A DNA stretch of 64,000 nt from JACCTU01 sp963700495 (GTDB taxonomy: Bacteria > Actinomycetota > Thermoleophilia > Gaiellales > Gaiellaceae), in contig CAVOXT010000001.1 in the NCBI GenBank assembly GCA_963700495.1, positions 372,001 through 436,000 of the forward strand, written 5' to 3'. A program made the translations under genes and the position numbers. This document shows, piece by piece, positions 15,308 to 24,921 of this stretch. The notes under the pieces are model-generated. The model was not told the DNA's origin. It saw only the letters and a program-made list of their open reading frames with translations, and made no database searches. Position 1 is the stretch's first letter. Every line of letters starts with the position of its first letter.

Positions 15308-16624
15308 ATGCTCCGGTGGGTCGGCGCGGCAGTGGTTGCACTCGCGTTCGCGCCTGCCGCAGTTGCGGCGCCGCTCTCCGTTGCCGCGACGGTCGAGCCC
15401 GGTTCGCATGCCGCGACGTTCCGCTGGACGACGAGCGCACCCGCGCGCGTCACGGTCGAGCTCGGCCGCACGGATGACCTCGGCATCTGGCTGCGCACGC
15501 CGGTTCACGAGCGAACCTCGGGTCGAACGCTCCTCGGCTCGCTCGAGCCCGCGACGACGTACCGCTATCGCGTGACGGCCCGCGACGACCGTGGCGTCGC
15601 CCGCGTGTCCGGCACGTTCACGACGAACCCGTTTCCGGATTGGACGGTCGGCGCCGTGATCGACAGCACCCTGTACGTCGACGGCCAGCCGTTCTTCCCG
15701 CGCATGGTCTACGGGCAGTGCGACTGGGCGTACGCGCAGAGCCTCGACGCAGGGGTGAACCTCTACATGGGCAGCGGTTGCAGCACTCCGTGGGTGCAGC
15801 TCGATGCGTTGCGTGCCCGTGCCGTGTCCGCGATTCCCGCCGCCTGGAAGGACGTTGCCGACGGCCGCGGTGCGATCGGCTGGTACCACCCGGACGAGGC
15901 GGATCTCCACCTCCGGCCCGAGGCGCTCCCGTTCCACCCGCCGTGGCAGCAGTCGCGGCGCGTGACCTTTCTGACGCTCAGCGGCCACGTCTACAGCGGC
16001 TCCGCGGGACCTCCGTACGGCCGCGGCGTCTATCCGGGCTTCGTCGCACGCGCCGACATGATCGGCTTCGACCTCTACCCGCTCCAGGTCTGGTGCCGTC
16101 GCGACGCGTTCCCTGCGGTGTACGACGCGCAAAGAGAGCTCGCGAAGCTCGCAGGCCCGCGCGCGACGTACCAGTGGATCGAGGTCGGCAGGATGGAGTT
16201 CTGCCAGGGTCGCCCGGAGCTCGACCCGACGCCGCTGACCGTTCGTGCGGAGACGTGGCTCGCGATCGCGGGCGGCGCGCGGGGCATCGGGTACTTCCCG
16301 GATCACTGGCGGCCCGACATCGCGCGTGCCGTGAAGCAGCTGAACACCGAGATCTCGTCGCTCGCACCCGCGCTGCTCACGCGTGAGGTGCCCGCGACGG
16401 CTTCGCCTGGCCCCGTCCGCGTCGGCGCGCGTCGACTCAACGGCGCGACGTACGTGATCGCGGTGAACACGTCGTGGCGGAGGGTCCGCGCGTCGGTGTC
16501 AGCGCCCGGCGTCAGAGGAGCCGCGCGTGTGTTCGGGGAACGGCGCAGCGTACGGGTGCGCGGCGGCGCGATCACCGACTCGTTCGGACCTCTGCAGGCT
16601 CACGTCTACGTGGTCGATCCGTAG
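15308..16624 (+). CDS. Secreted protein with Fn3-like and TIM-barrel-like domains
   Basis: The 438-residue product starts with a signal peptide (MLRWVGAAVVALAFAPAAVAA). Residues 25-105 resemble a fibronectin-III/purple-acid-phosphatase N-terminal beta sandwich ('LEPATTYRYRVTARDDRG'). The rest resembles glycoside-hydrolase-like barrels ('IGWYHPDEADLHL', 'MIGFDLYPLQVW', 'YQWIEVGRMEFC', 'TWLAIAGGARGIGYF') and ends in a beta sandwich ('YVIAVNTSWRRVRASV'). Specific activity is unknown. The ATG is chosen from the signal peptide and the adjacent -10 box. It overlaps the convergent DUF4037 gene by 19 bases. Confidence 0.7.
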   Translation: MLRWVGAAVVALAFAPAAVAAPLSVAATVEPGSHAATFRWTTSAPARVTVELGRTDDLGIWLRTPVHERTSGRTLLGSLEPATTYRYRVTARDDRGVARVSGTFTTNPFPDWTVGAVIDSTLYVDGQPFFPRMVYGQCDWAYAQSLDAGVNLYMGSGCSTPWVQLDALRARAVSAIPAAWKDVADGRGAIGWYHPDEADLHLRPEALPFHPPWQQSRRVTFLTLSGHVYSGSAGPPYGRGVYPGFVARADMIGFDLYPLQVWCRRDAFPAVYDAQRELAKLAGPRATYQWIEVGRMEFCQGRPELDPTPLTVRAETWLAIAGGARGIGYFPDHWRPDIARAVKQLNTEISSLAPALLTREVPATASPGPVRVGARRLNGATYVIAVNTSWRRVRASVSAPGVRGAARVFGERRSVRVRGGAITDSFGPLQAHVYVVDP

Positions 16625-17640
16625 AACGCCGCGAGCGAGCGCGCGACGCGCCCGTGGCTGAGCGCATCGGTCGAGTCGGCGAGCTGGTCGATCGCACCGA
16701 CCCGCGGGAGCGAGCGCAGCCGGGGATCCGAGACCGTGTCGATGCACGCGTTCGCAAACCGACCCGCGGCGATCACACGGAAAGGCCGCGAGTGGAACGG
16801 ACGCACCGTCGGGTCGAGTGACGGCGTCAACCCGAGCGCGTTGTGCTGCACGGCGACCTCCTCGATCGCATCGGCCCACGCGGCCTCCCGCGCCTCGAAC
16901 GTCGTGGCCTCCAGCATTCCCTCGAGCGCCGGTCCGACGGCGGCAGCGTTCTCCAAACGCGCGAAGGCGGCGCCCAGCCACTTGCTGTACGGGGCGTAGT
17001 GCCGCTCGAGCAAGAAGCAGAGCCGCATCGCGTCGCGCGCCAGCCGCGCGGCGACGATCCGCGAGCCGAGCTCGTCGCCGATCTCTGCGGTTCGCCCGAT
17101 GAACGGCTCCTCCTGGTCGATCCGCCACCATTGGCAGCCCACGAGCCAGCGCCAGACGTCGTCGGGGTACCAGGCGAGCATCCGGCGGAGCGGCTCGAGC
17201 TCGCCGGTCCCGTCGTGGAACACCTCGCCGCCGGTGATCTCGAGCAGGAGCTGCTGCGGCGTCGCCAACCAGTCGGGTGTCGTGAGCCCTTCACGCGGGT
17301 CGAACCCGAGTTGGCGCTCGACCCACACGCCGAGCGTGGTCACCTCGACGTGGTGCGAGACCGGGACCTCGTCCCAGCCGAACCGAGTCGGCCGGCCGTG
17401 GAACTCCTCCGGCAGCCCGCGCTCGACCTGTTCGCGCAGCCCGGCGACGTCGCCGTCGGCGACGAACAGCTGCAGCCGCGGTCCCCAGCCGTGATCCGTC
17501 GAACGCTCGGTGTCGAAGCCGAGCACGTCTGACCCGGAGCCGAGCAGCGAGGCGGAGTGCGTCACGCGGCCGGCAAGCGAGCTGACGACGTCTTCGTAGA
17601 ACAGGCGTGCAAGCTCGCGCCCCGGCAGGAACGTCGCCAT
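16606..17640 (-). CDS. DUF4037 domain protein, nucleotidyltransferase-like
   Basis: The 344-residue protein matches the DUF4037 family: an N-terminal nucleotidyltransferase-like part with 'ASLLGSGSDVLGFDTERSTDHGWGPRLQLFV' (GSG..D.LG.D..RS.DH.WGP), a middle 'HDGTGELEPLRRMLAWYPDDVWRWLVGCQWWRI' and a helical C-terminus. The biochemical role is not established. ATG 17640 follows a TACGAT box by 6 bases, so the message is probably leaderless. Confidence 0.85.
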   Translation of the reverse strand: MATFLPGRELARLFYEDVVSSLAGRVTHSASLLGSGSDVLGFDTERSTDHGWGPRLQLFVADGDVAGLREQVERGLPEEFHGRPTRFGWDEVPVSHHVEVTTLGVWVERQLGFDPREGLTTPDWLATPQQLLLEITGGEVFHDGTGELEPLRRMLAWYPDDVWRWLVGCQWWRIDQEEPFIGRTAEIGDELGSRIVAARLARDAMRLCFLLERHYAPYSKWLGAAFARLENAAAVGPALEGMLEATTFEAREAAWADAIEEVAVQHNALGLTPSLDPTVRPFHSRPFRVIAAGRFANACIDTVSDPRLRSLPRVGAIDQLADSTDALSHGRVARSLAAFYGSTT

Positions 17641-17646
17641 CGGCGC

Positions 17647-17652
17647 ATCGTA
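17647..17652 (-). promoter_or_regulatory. -10 box of the DUF4037 gene
   Basis: Read on the minus strand, TACGAT lies 6 bases before ATG 17640, with no Shine-Dalgarno. Confidence 0.45.
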
Positions 17653-17655
17653 CGG

Positions 17656-17976
17656 TCACTGGATTGCCGAGCCCGGGGTCGGCTCGACGGCGATCACTCT
17701 GCTCGAGTCCTTCATCAGCGGATTGGCGCGCGGCCCGAGCTCGTTCTTCCAGAGGTCGCTGCCGTAGAACTCATCCCACTTGCGCTGACGTTCCTCCTCG
17801 TTCTCGAATCGCCGCAGCCAGACGAAGGTCTGGTCGTCGTCGAGGGAGACGAACTGGCCGAGCACGTCGAGGCCGTACTCCCGCTGCGCCGGCAGCAGGA
17901 CCTCGTCGTAGAGCGTGACGAATTCGTCGCGCTTGCCCTCGTGAATGGTGTAGATCCGGACCTCGATCACCGACAC
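17656..17976 (-). CDS. NIPSNAP-family protein
   Basis: The 106-residue protein has the ferredoxin-like dimeric alpha+beta barrel signature of NIPSNAP: 'VIEVRIYTIHEGKRDEFVTLYDEVLLP', then 'FVWLRRFENEEERQRKWDEFYGSDLWKNEL'. The function of bacterial members is unclear. It follows the gene ending at 17982 by 5 bases; GAGGA near that stop can serve as its ribosome site. GTG 17976 or GTG 17970 could start it. Confidence 0.8.
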   Translation of the reverse strand: MSVIEVRIYTIHEGKRDEFVTLYDEVLLPAQREYGLDVLGQFVSLDDDQTFVWLRRFENEEERQRKWDEFYGSDLWKNELGPRANPLMKDSSRVIAVEPTPGSAIQ

Positions 17977-17981
17977 GGCGG

Positions 17982-18485
17982 TCAGTCCTCGCGGGTCGTG
18001 GTCATGATCCAGTTCGTCTCCCAGCTCTCGCCGCCGTCGTAGGAGAAGGCCTGCTCCCAGCGAGCCGACGTGGGGGTGATGTCGCTCCAGTCGAACTGGA
18101 CCTTGATCGGCCGCCCGTGCAGGACGTCGTCGCAGAGGAAGCTGCCGCGGCCGTCCACGAAGCGGCCCTCGACGGGCGGGTCGAGCCGGCCCGGCCGGCT
18201 GGTCGACGCCCACCAGATCCGCCAGAGCCGGTTCTCCGGGTCGAACAGGCGCAACGACATCCCCTCGTACGGCACGCCGTCGGGAAGCGCCTTTGCCGCC
18301 GAGAAGCTGTCGATGTTGCCGAGCCCGTCGAGGATCGGCCGGGCTTCCCCGGTCGCCTCGAACTCGACCCACTCCGTGCAGCCCGGCTCGGCAACGCTGG
18401 CGAGCCGGCGGTTGTGGATCCGCCACCGTCCGAACCAGAAGTCGAAGTCCCGGCGGCCGTCGGTCACGGTCTCTGTCTCGATCAT
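17982..18485 (-). CDS. DUF1579-like lipocalin-type hypothetical protein
   Basis: The 167-residue protein begins 'DGRRDFDFWFGRWRIHNRRL', the W-x-G-x-W pattern of small lipocalin-like barrels, and continues with alternating strands ('GMSLRLFDPENRLWRIWWAS', 'FLCDDVLHGRPIKVQFDWSD', 'GGESWETNWIMTTTRED'). ATG 18485 is preceded by AGGGAGGAG. The gene and its NIPSNAP partner are divergent from a MocR regulator 72 bases away, which may control them. Confidence 0.7.
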   Translation of the reverse strand: MIETETVTDGRRDFDFWFGRWRIHNRRLASVAEPGCTEWVEFEATGEARPILDGLGNIDSFSAAKALPDGVPYEGMSLRLFDPENRLWRIWWASTSRPGRLDPPVEGRFVDGRGSFLCDDVLHGRPIKVQFDWSDITPTSARWEQAFSYDGGESWETNWIMTTTRED

Positions 18486-18557
18486 GCGCTGACTCCTCCC
18501 TGTCGGCCGAGGGACACAGTGTCGCGACGAACTGGACTTCTGAAAAGATCCAGAACA

Positions 18558-19946
18558 GTGCAACTACATGAATCCAGTTGGCTGCAGCTCACGCCCCTCC
18601 CGCACGAGACTCTTCGCGCCGCGCTCGAGCGGACGTTGCGCGAGGCAATCCTCGACGGGGCACTGCGGCCCGGGGTTCGGCTGCCCTCGTCGCGTGCGCT
18701 CGCAGCCGAGCTGGGTGTCTCGCGCGGCGTCGCGACCGAGGCGTACGGCCAGCTCGTCGCGCAGGGGTTTCTCGTCGCGAAGACGAAGGCCGCGCCGAGC
18801 GTCGCGCGGGTCGCCCTGCCGAGGCCGTCGGCCGCACAGGTCGAGCCGGCCGCGAAGACGCCGCGCTACGACTTCATCCCGACCACACCGGACGTCACGC
18901 TCTTCCCGACCCGCCGATGGGCGTCGGCGCTGGTCGAGGTCGCGCGAACTGCGCCTGCCGCGGCCTTCGACTACGGCGACCCGGCCGGTGAGCGCGAGTT
19001 GCGGGAGGTGCTCGCCGACCACCTGGGGCGAACACGCGGCGTCGTCACCGATCCCGCACGGATCATCGTCGTCCAGGGCGCCGCGCAGGGAATCGACCTC
19101 ATAGCCCGAGTATTCGCGTCGCGTGGCGCTCGTCGGGTCGCCGTCGAGGATCCCTCGCTCGACAGCCAGCCGCAGCGCTTCCGGGCACACGGGTTGGCGG
19201 TGGTCGGGCAGCCGGTCGACTCGGAAGGCATCGTGGTCGGCGGTCTCGACGCCGACGCGGTCCTCGTCACGCCGGCACACCAGTTTCCGACGGGAGCGGT
19301 CCTGAGCGGCGGACGCCGTCGCGCACTCCTCGAGTGGGCCGGCGAGCGGCGGGCGCTCGTGATCGAGGACGACTACGACGCAGAGTTTCGCTACGACCGG
19401 CGGCCGGTGCGCGCGCTCCAGGGCCTCGACCCCGAGCGCGTCGCCTATCTCGGAACGACGTCGAAGTCCCTTGCGCCGGCGCTGCGCCTTGGCTGGTTGG
19501 CGGTTCCGCAGGAGCTCGCCGACGACGCCGTGAGGCTCAAGCACCTGATGGACGTCTGCTCACCTCCGATCTCGCAGCTCGCGCTCGCGCGGTTCATCGT
19601 GCGCGGCGACTACGACCGCCAGGTCCGGCGTGCACGCGCGATCTATCGCGCGCGGCGTGATCGTCTCCTGGCCGCTCTCGACGCCCGGCTGCCGGCTCTT
19701 CCCGTCGAGGGCGTCGCCGCGGGCATCCACGTGCTGCTTCGCCTACCGCCGGGTGTCGACGACCGGCTGGTCGCCGCGGAGGCAGAACGCGAGGGGGTAC
19801 GCGTGATCCCGCTTTCGACCTACGAGCTCTCACCGCCGGATCGCGGCGGGCTCGTCATCGGCTACGGACGAATCCACGAAGACGCGCTCGACCCGGCGGT
19901 CGTGGCGCTGGCCCGCGCTCTCCGGAGAGTCGCCCAGCGCGAGTGA
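18558..19946 (+). CDS. MocR/PdxR-type regulator (GntR HTH plus aminotransferase fold)
   Basis: The 462-residue protein joins a GntR-type winged helix at residues 12-80 ('LREAILDGALRPGVRLPSSRALAAELGVSRGVATEAYGQL') to an aspartate-aminotransferase-like domain. PLP contacts include 'VQGAAQGIDLIARVF', 'VIEDDYDAEFRYDRRPVRAL' and the Schiff-base lysine in 'GTTSKSLAPALRLGW'. Family members sense PLP or amino compounds and often control a divergent operon. Here the divergent neighbours are the DUF1579-like and NIPSNAP genes. GTG 18558 is the start. Confidence 0.9.
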   Translation: MQLHESSWLQLTPLPHETLRAALERTLREAILDGALRPGVRLPSSRALAAELGVSRGVATEAYGQLVAQGFLVAKTKAAPSVARVALPRPSAAQVEPAAKTPRYDFIPTTPDVTLFPTRRWASALVEVARTAPAAAFDYGDPAGERELREVLADHLGRTRGVVTDPARIIVVQGAAQGIDLIARVFASRGARRVAVEDPSLDSQPQRFRAHGLAVVGQPVDSEGIVVGGLDADAVLVTPAHQFPTGAVLSGGRRRALLEWAGERRALVIEDDYDAEFRYDRRPVRALQGLDPERVAYLGTTSKSLAPALRLGWLAVPQELADDAVRLKHLMDVCSPPISQLALARFIVRGDYDRQVRRARAIYRARRDRLLAALDARLPALPVEGVAAGIHVLLRLPPGVDDRLVAAEAEREGVRVIPLSTYELSPPDRGGLVIGYGRIHEDALDPAVVALARALRRVAQRE

Positions 19947-20120
19947 GGCTCGGGTGGGCGGAGGCGGCTCAATCCCTGGATCAGGCCTTTGATCAGGGGC
20001 TTCCGCTGTCGAAGACGTGAGAGTTGACCCGCGAGGCTAGGCTGTGCCGCTCAAAAAGGACGAGTACCGACGGCGTGTCCGTGCGCCTTCCTTATCCGTT
20101 CAAGCGGTAAGGGAGGCTCT

Positions 20121-21149
20121 TTGTTCGTACGACGCAGCGCCATCGAACTCTCCAGGGGAGAAGCCTCGTTCGGCATCCGTATGCCTCGCTTCGGCGGGCG
20201 GCCCGTTCCCCACGGGTGGAAGAAGGTCGGCGGCGGGATCGCGTTCTCCGTGCTCTCGGTCGCTGCCTGCTTCCTGCTCGCGCGCCGTCTGACGAGTGCA
20301 AGCTGGCCGCTTCAGCAGGCCGAGGTAGCTCCCGTCGTGGCTGCCGCTCTCGCATATTTCGCGAGCTTCGGCTTTCGCGCGCTCGGCTGGCAGCGCGTGT
20401 TCCCCGTCCGCCAGCGACCCGACGCTGCCCGTTGCCTGGCCGCATGTGGGGCGTCCGCGGCGAGCGGCACCGTGCTCCCGTTCCGCCTCGACTACCTCGT
20501 CAAGATCTCGATGCTTCGCAGGCTTCGTGGGATCACGCTCGGGCTCGACACGATCGTGCTCTCGATCGTCGCGCTCGGCATGGTCGACGCGGTCGCGATG
20601 ATGCCGCTCGCGATCATTGCGATCGCGACCTCGGGCCTCATCTTCTTTGCGCCTTTGGCCGTGGTCATCCTCTGGTGCCTGGGCTGCACCGGGATCCTCA
20701 TCGCGGGACCGCGGCTCGTCCGCCTGCCGGTGCTGCGCCGTTGGAAGCGCTCGACGATGATCTGTCAGCGGGTCGGCGAGAGCGCAACCATCACACGGTC
20801 GACGTTCGTCGCAGGGGGGTTCCTGTTCGGCTGCTGGACGTCACGCGCCCTCGGGAGTGCGTTCCTGCTGATGGCGCTCGGCGCCGGGTTCTCCCCGTTG
20901 CTCGCCCTCGTCGTCCTCTGCCTGGCCGCGGCGGCCTCGGTCGTGCCGATCACCGCGGGCGGCGCGATCGCGAGCATCGGCGCCACCGCCGGCATCCTGT
21001 TCGCGCTCGGCGTGTCGAAGGACATCGCGATCAACTTCGCGCTCGCGTCGGGGCTTCTGCTCACGCTCGCCGCACTCTCGGCCGCTGTGGTCGGCGTCAC
21101 CGCGTCAGTCGTGCTGGCGCTCCGCGCAGGCCCGGCGCCCGCGGTCTGA
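20121..21149 (+). CDS. Membrane protein resembling the lysylphosphatidylglycerol synthase TM/UPF0104 family
   Basis: The 342-residue polytopic protein has about eight hydrophobic helices and family-like stretches 'FASFGFRALGWQRVF', 'ASGTVLPFRLDYLVKISMLRRLRG' and 'ASVVPITAGGAIASIGATAGILFALGV'. The family includes flippase-like and lipid-modifying membrane domains; no cytoplasmic aminoacyl-transferase domain is attached. TTG 20121 is chosen because GGGAGG ends 4 bases upstream. ATG 20181 is the alternative. Convergent with the glycosyltransferase gene 4 bases away. The 174 bases before it show no gene. Confidence 0.7.
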   Translation: MFVRRSAIELSRGEASFGIRMPRFGGRPVPHGWKKVGGGIAFSVLSVAACFLLARRLTSASWPLQQAEVAPVVAAALAYFASFGFRALGWQRVFPVRQRPDAARCLAACGASAASGTVLPFRLDYLVKISMLRRLRGITLGLDTIVLSIVALGMVDAVAMMPLAIIAIATSGLIFFAPLAVVILWCLGCTGILIAGPRLVRLPVLRRWKRSTMICQRVGESATITRSTFVAGGFLFGCWTSRALGSAFLLMALGAGFSPLLALVVLCLAAAASVVPITAGGAIASIGATAGILFALGVSKDIAINFALASGLLLTLAALSAAVVGVTASVVLALRAGPAPAV

Positions 21150-21153
21150 GCAC

Positions 21154-22486
21154 CTACCCGCCTTCGCGGATCGGCTCTCGGGTCGTCTTCGCCCAGTCGC
21201 TTCGGCGCGTGAGCTGGCGTACCGTCGCGCGGGCCAGCACCGGCCAGATGATCCACGCGTAGGCGGCGTAGACGGGGGCGATCAGCAGGTTGCGGGCGAT
21301 GCCGGCGGCGCCGTTCTGCGCGCCTCTCGCGATGCAGCCGAGCATGATCCCGCCGAACCCGAGCAGGAAGAAGAAGGCGAGCTGCCACCAGCCGTCGTCG
21401 CCCCAGAAGTTGGCGACGTTGAAGATCGCGAGGAAGATGCTCGCGGCGAAGGCCACGCCGACGAGCGCCTGCATGACCGGCTGGAGGAGGTAGGCGACCA
21501 GGTCGAGGCGGACGAGCCACGGCAGGTCGGCCCGCCAGGCGGCGCCGAGATGGGCCATCGCCTGAAGGTTCCCCTGAGCCCAGCGGGTGCGCTGGCGGAG
21601 GAGGCCCCGCAGCGACGGCACGCCCTTGCTGGTTCGACGCTCGTCCGTGACTCGCGAACCGCAGCGCCAGCCCGCCTCGATCAGGCGCAGTCCGAGATCC
21701 TGATCCTCGGTCAGCCGGTCGCGCCACGGGCCGCCCGCGTCCTCGTCTGCGATCGAGTCGAGCGCGGACAGCCGGTTGAACTGACCGTTTCCACCCATGC
21801 CGGCGGTGCCCCACGGCGTGCGTCCGGCCTGGTAGAGGAACCCGTAGATCGAGAACTCGACGTCCTGGCACCAGGTCAGCGGCCTGTTGCGGTTGTAGAT
21901 CCGGACGAGCACCTGCAGGCCGCCGACGCGTTGGTCGGCGAAGTGTCCGGCGACGTACTCGGGCGCGCGCGGGATCGAGCCGCCCGTCCGCGTCGATCAC
22001 CACGATCACCACCTGCTCGCGCGGCCAGCCGGCCCAGCGGCCGGACGAGAGCATCGTGTCGAGGTGCCGCCACGCCGCGTTGAGCGCCGCCGCCTTGCCC
22101 GTCCGCGCGTCCGGCGGCACGCGGGTCAGCACCTCGAGCTCCGGGCTGTCGAGCCCGTCGAGGACTTCCGCGGTCCGGTCGGTCGACCCGTCGTCGATCA
22201 CGAGGATCGCCTTGTTCGCGGCCTCGACGGCGAGCAGCCGATCGACGCTGTCGACGATCGTCACCTCCTCGTTCAGAGCCGGCACGACGAAGACCCAGAG
22301 GAAGGCGTCGGCGCCAGCCGAGTCCGGTTCGGGCGCCGACCGGATCGCCTTGCGGGACGACACGAAGATGACGACGGTCCAGGCGAGTACCGCGACGATC
22401 AGCGCGAAGACGAAGTAGAAGAGCGTCTGCGCCCAGACCGGCAGGCCCTCGAACGGCATGATCAGCGCGATCAGTGGCCCACCCAC
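21154..22486 (-). pseudogene. Family 2 processive glycosyltransferase, frameshifted
   Basis: The N-terminal frame from GTG 22486 has a transmembrane helix, then GT2 motifs 'VFVVPALNEEVTIVDSV', 'AILVIDDGSTDRTAEV' and 'VVIDADGRLDP'. There the frame is lost. The continuation lies in another frame ('VLVRIYNRNRPLTW', 'TEDQDLGLRLIEAGW', 'RQRTRWAQGN', then four C-terminal helices). One extra base in the GC run at about 21963-21976 explains it: removing it restores '..LDPRAPEYVAGHF..'. With Q-x-R-W present and all motifs kept, an intact polymerising or sugar-lipid transferase is likely in the organism. It overlaps the epimerase gene upstream by 16 bases and probably works with it in surface polysaccharide synthesis. 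Confidence 0.8.
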
Positions 22487-23820
22487 CGATCGTGTCTCCT
22501 CGTCACGGTCGGGCTGCGCTCCCCGCGACTCGCGGGCGCGCTGAGCAGCCCGTAGGGATAGCCCGCCGCCTCGAGCACGACCTTCCGCGAGAAGCCCGGC
22601 CCGTAGCGGGCGGGTGCGGGCGCTATCCCCGCCAGGTACTCGAGGGCGGCGACGATCCGGTCGGCCGCACGACCGTCGCCGTAGGGATTGTCCGTCGGGT
22701 TCACCCTGTGTGCCGCGGGGTCGGCGAGCACCGCCTCGGTCGGCCGCCACGATCGTGTCCGGGTCGGTCCCGACGAGCTTCAGCGTTCCCGCGTCGACGC
22801 CCTCGCTCCGCTCCGTGCTCTCGCGGGCGACGAGGACCGGCACGCCGAGGGCCGGCGCCTCCTCCTGGATCCCGCCGGAGTCCGTCACGATCACCGTCGA
22901 GTTCGCCATCAGACGGGCGAACTGCGCGTAGGCGAGCGGCTCGGTCCGGATGACGTTCGCGTGGGCGGCGAGCGGCACGCCGAGCTCGCTGCGGACGAGC
23001 GGGTTCGGGTGCAGGGGGACGACGAAACGGACACCGGGCCGGTCGGTCGCCAGGCGGCCGATCGCCTCGGCGATCCGGCCGAGGCCGCCGTTCCAGTTCT
23101 CCCGACGATGGGCGGTCACGACGACGTACGGCTCGCCGGAGTCGACCGCTGCGGCGACCGCTGGATCCTCGAACGGCAGATCGAGCCCGGCCGCGAACCG
23201 CAGCGCGTCGATGCCGGTGTTGCCGGTCACGAAGACCTGCTCGTCGCGCACGCCCTCGCGGACGAGGTTCTCCCGGTTGATGGAGGTCGGCGCCAGGTGG
23301 AAGGCGGCGATCCGCGAGATCAGCTGCCGGTTGAGCTCCTCGGGGAACGGGGTCAGCGTCGACCCGGTGCGCAGCCCCGCCTCGACGTGGCCGACGGGGA
23401 TCCGGAGGTTGAAGGCGGCCAGCGCGGCTGCGAGCGCCGACGACGTGTCGCCGTGGACGAGCGCCGCTACCGGGAACCCGTCGCCGCGGATCTCGGCCCG
23501 CGTGGCGACGGCAGCGCCCGTCGCACCGAAGCGCTCGCGGCAGAAGGTGTCGAGGCGCTCGACCACGACGCGGACGAGGTCGTTGAGCGTGAGGCCGGGA
23601 TGGCCGACCCCCAGGTCGATGTCGGGCTCGATCCCGGCGAGCTCGAGGATCGGCTCGACGAGGTCGCTGGTGCTGCCCGGTGGTGATCACCACGGGCGCG
23701 AACCAACGTGCTCCGCCGGAGAGCATGGACGACCGGGAACATCTTGATCGCCTCCGGCCGCGTGCCCATCACGACGAGCACGTTGCTGAACTGCTCGCCG
23801 TCCGCTCGCTGCTCGCTCAT
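22471..23820 (-). pseudogene. wecB: UDP-N-acetylglucosamine 2-epimerase, frameshifted
   Basis: ATG 23820 starts 'NVLVVMGTRPEAIKMFPVVHALRR', the start of non-hydrolysing WecB/MnaA enzymes, which make UDP-ManNAc. Further motifs lie in other frames: 'VVITTGQHQ', 'VHGDTSSALAAALAAFNLRIPVGHVEAGLRTG', 'HRRENW', 'VTDSGGIQEEAPALGVPVLV' and the tail 'DNPYGDGRAADRIVAALEYL'. At least three single-base shifts are needed, near 23703, 23672 and 22742. All catalytic blocks survive, so consensus error is more likely than decay. It is co-transcribed with the GT2 gene. Confidence 0.85.
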
Positions 23821-23875
23821 CCGGCTCCCCTCACTGCCCGGCCCGAGCGTACGTGATCCGGCCGACGAGGGCGGG

Positions 23876-23881
23876 TAGCGT
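23876..23881 (+). promoter_or_regulatory. -10 box, leaderless start
   Basis: TAGCGT lies 6 bases before ATG 23888; no Shine-Dalgarno. Confidence 0.45.
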
Positions 23882-23887
23882 CTCAGG

Positions 23888-24647
23888 ATGACCCGTGTCG
23901 CGGTCATCGCGGACATTCACGCGAACCTGGTTGCGCTCGACGCCGTGCTCGCGGAGCTCGAGCGCGATTCGCCGGACAGCCTGATCGTCGCCGGCGACGT
24001 CGTCGGAGGTCCCGAGCCCGCCGCGACGCTCGATCGGCTGATGGCTCTCGAACGGACGCAGTTCGTGCGCGGGAACGTCGACCGTATCGTTGTGGAGGCG
24101 TTCGACGAGGGGCGGCCGTACGATCCCGAGGAGCAGAGTCCGGCGAGAAAGTCCGGTGCCTGGAACGCGAATCGACTCACTCGAGCTCATCGCGACTTTC
24201 TTGCCGAGCTTCGCCGACCACGTGGTGCTGCCGGTGGATGGACTCGGGGAGGTGCTCGTCTGCCACGGCTCGCCCAGGAGCGACGAAGAGATCATGACGA
24301 GCCTGACGCCGGACGAACCTCTGCGCGGCATGCTCGCCGGAGTCGAGCAGCGTCTCGTCGTCTGCGGTCACACACACGTCCAGTTCGACCGCTCGCTCGA
24401 CTCGACGAGGATCGTCAACGCGGGCAGCGTCGGCAGCGCCTACGAAGGGCGACGCGGCGCGTTCTGGCTCGTGCTCGGGCCCGACGTCGAGCTACGTCGC
24501 ACGGACTACGACTACGAGCAGGCGGCCGAACGGATCCGCGCAAGCGACTACTGGGACGCCGCGGGGCTCGCCGACATCATCCTCAGTCCTCCCGACCCAC
24601 ATGAGATGGAGGAGCTCTTCGAGAAAGGCGCGGCGGGGCGCGGCTAG
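23888..24647 (+). pseudogene. Calcineurin-like metallophosphoesterase (YfcE/MJ0936-like), frameshifted
   Basis: The first frame gives 'VAVIADIHANLVALDAVL', 'VAGDVVGGPEP' and 'FVRGNVDR', the D-x-H, G-D and G-N-x-D/H metal motifs. The second gives 'VLVCHGSPRSDEE', 'RLVVCGHTHVQFDR' and 'RIVNAGSVG'. The switch lies near 24201-24215, where 'AHRDFLA' must join 'SFADHVVLPV', consistent with one extra base. All seven metal-site blocks are present across both frames. Such enzymes hydrolyse phosphodiesters; substrate unknown. The last 4 bases overlap the convergent zinc-ribbon gene. Confidence 0.8.
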
Positions 24648-24817
24648 GCGTCGTCGTAGCGCTCGACGGTGGGGTCAAACTCGCGTACCGCGCAGTACGG
24701 GCAGCACGCCACGAGCTCCGGCTCCGGATCTTCATCCGGAACGTCAAGGCGGTACAACCGCCATCCCTTGGCCTCCGGGCTCGACGGCCGACCGCACTCC
24801 TGACACCACAACCGCAT
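24644..24817 (-). CDS. Small zinc-ribbon protein
   Basis: The 57-residue protein has two cysteine pairs, 'WCQECG' at the N-terminus and 'CCPYCA' in the second half, fitting a one-zinc ribbon. ATG 24817 follows TATCGT by 7 bases without a Shine-Dalgarno, matching the leaderless pattern, which favours it over the longer upstream frame. Role unknown. Confidence 0.6.
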   Translation of the reverse strand: MRLWCQECGRPSSPEAKGWRLYRLDVPDEDPEPELVACCPYCAVREFDPTVERYDDA

Positions 24818-24824
24818 GGTGGGG

Positions 24825-24830
24825 ACGATA
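24825..24830 (-). promoter_or_regulatory. -10 box of the zinc-ribbon gene
   Basis: On the minus strand TATCGT lies 7 bases before ATG 24817. Confidence 0.4.
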
Positions 24831-24921
24831 CGGCCGTGCCATCTTGAGGCACACTCGACCTTCCGCCAGTCTCTTGCGGGTCGGGAGTAGGGTGAGCGCC
24901 ACCCGACCACGGAGGAACAGC

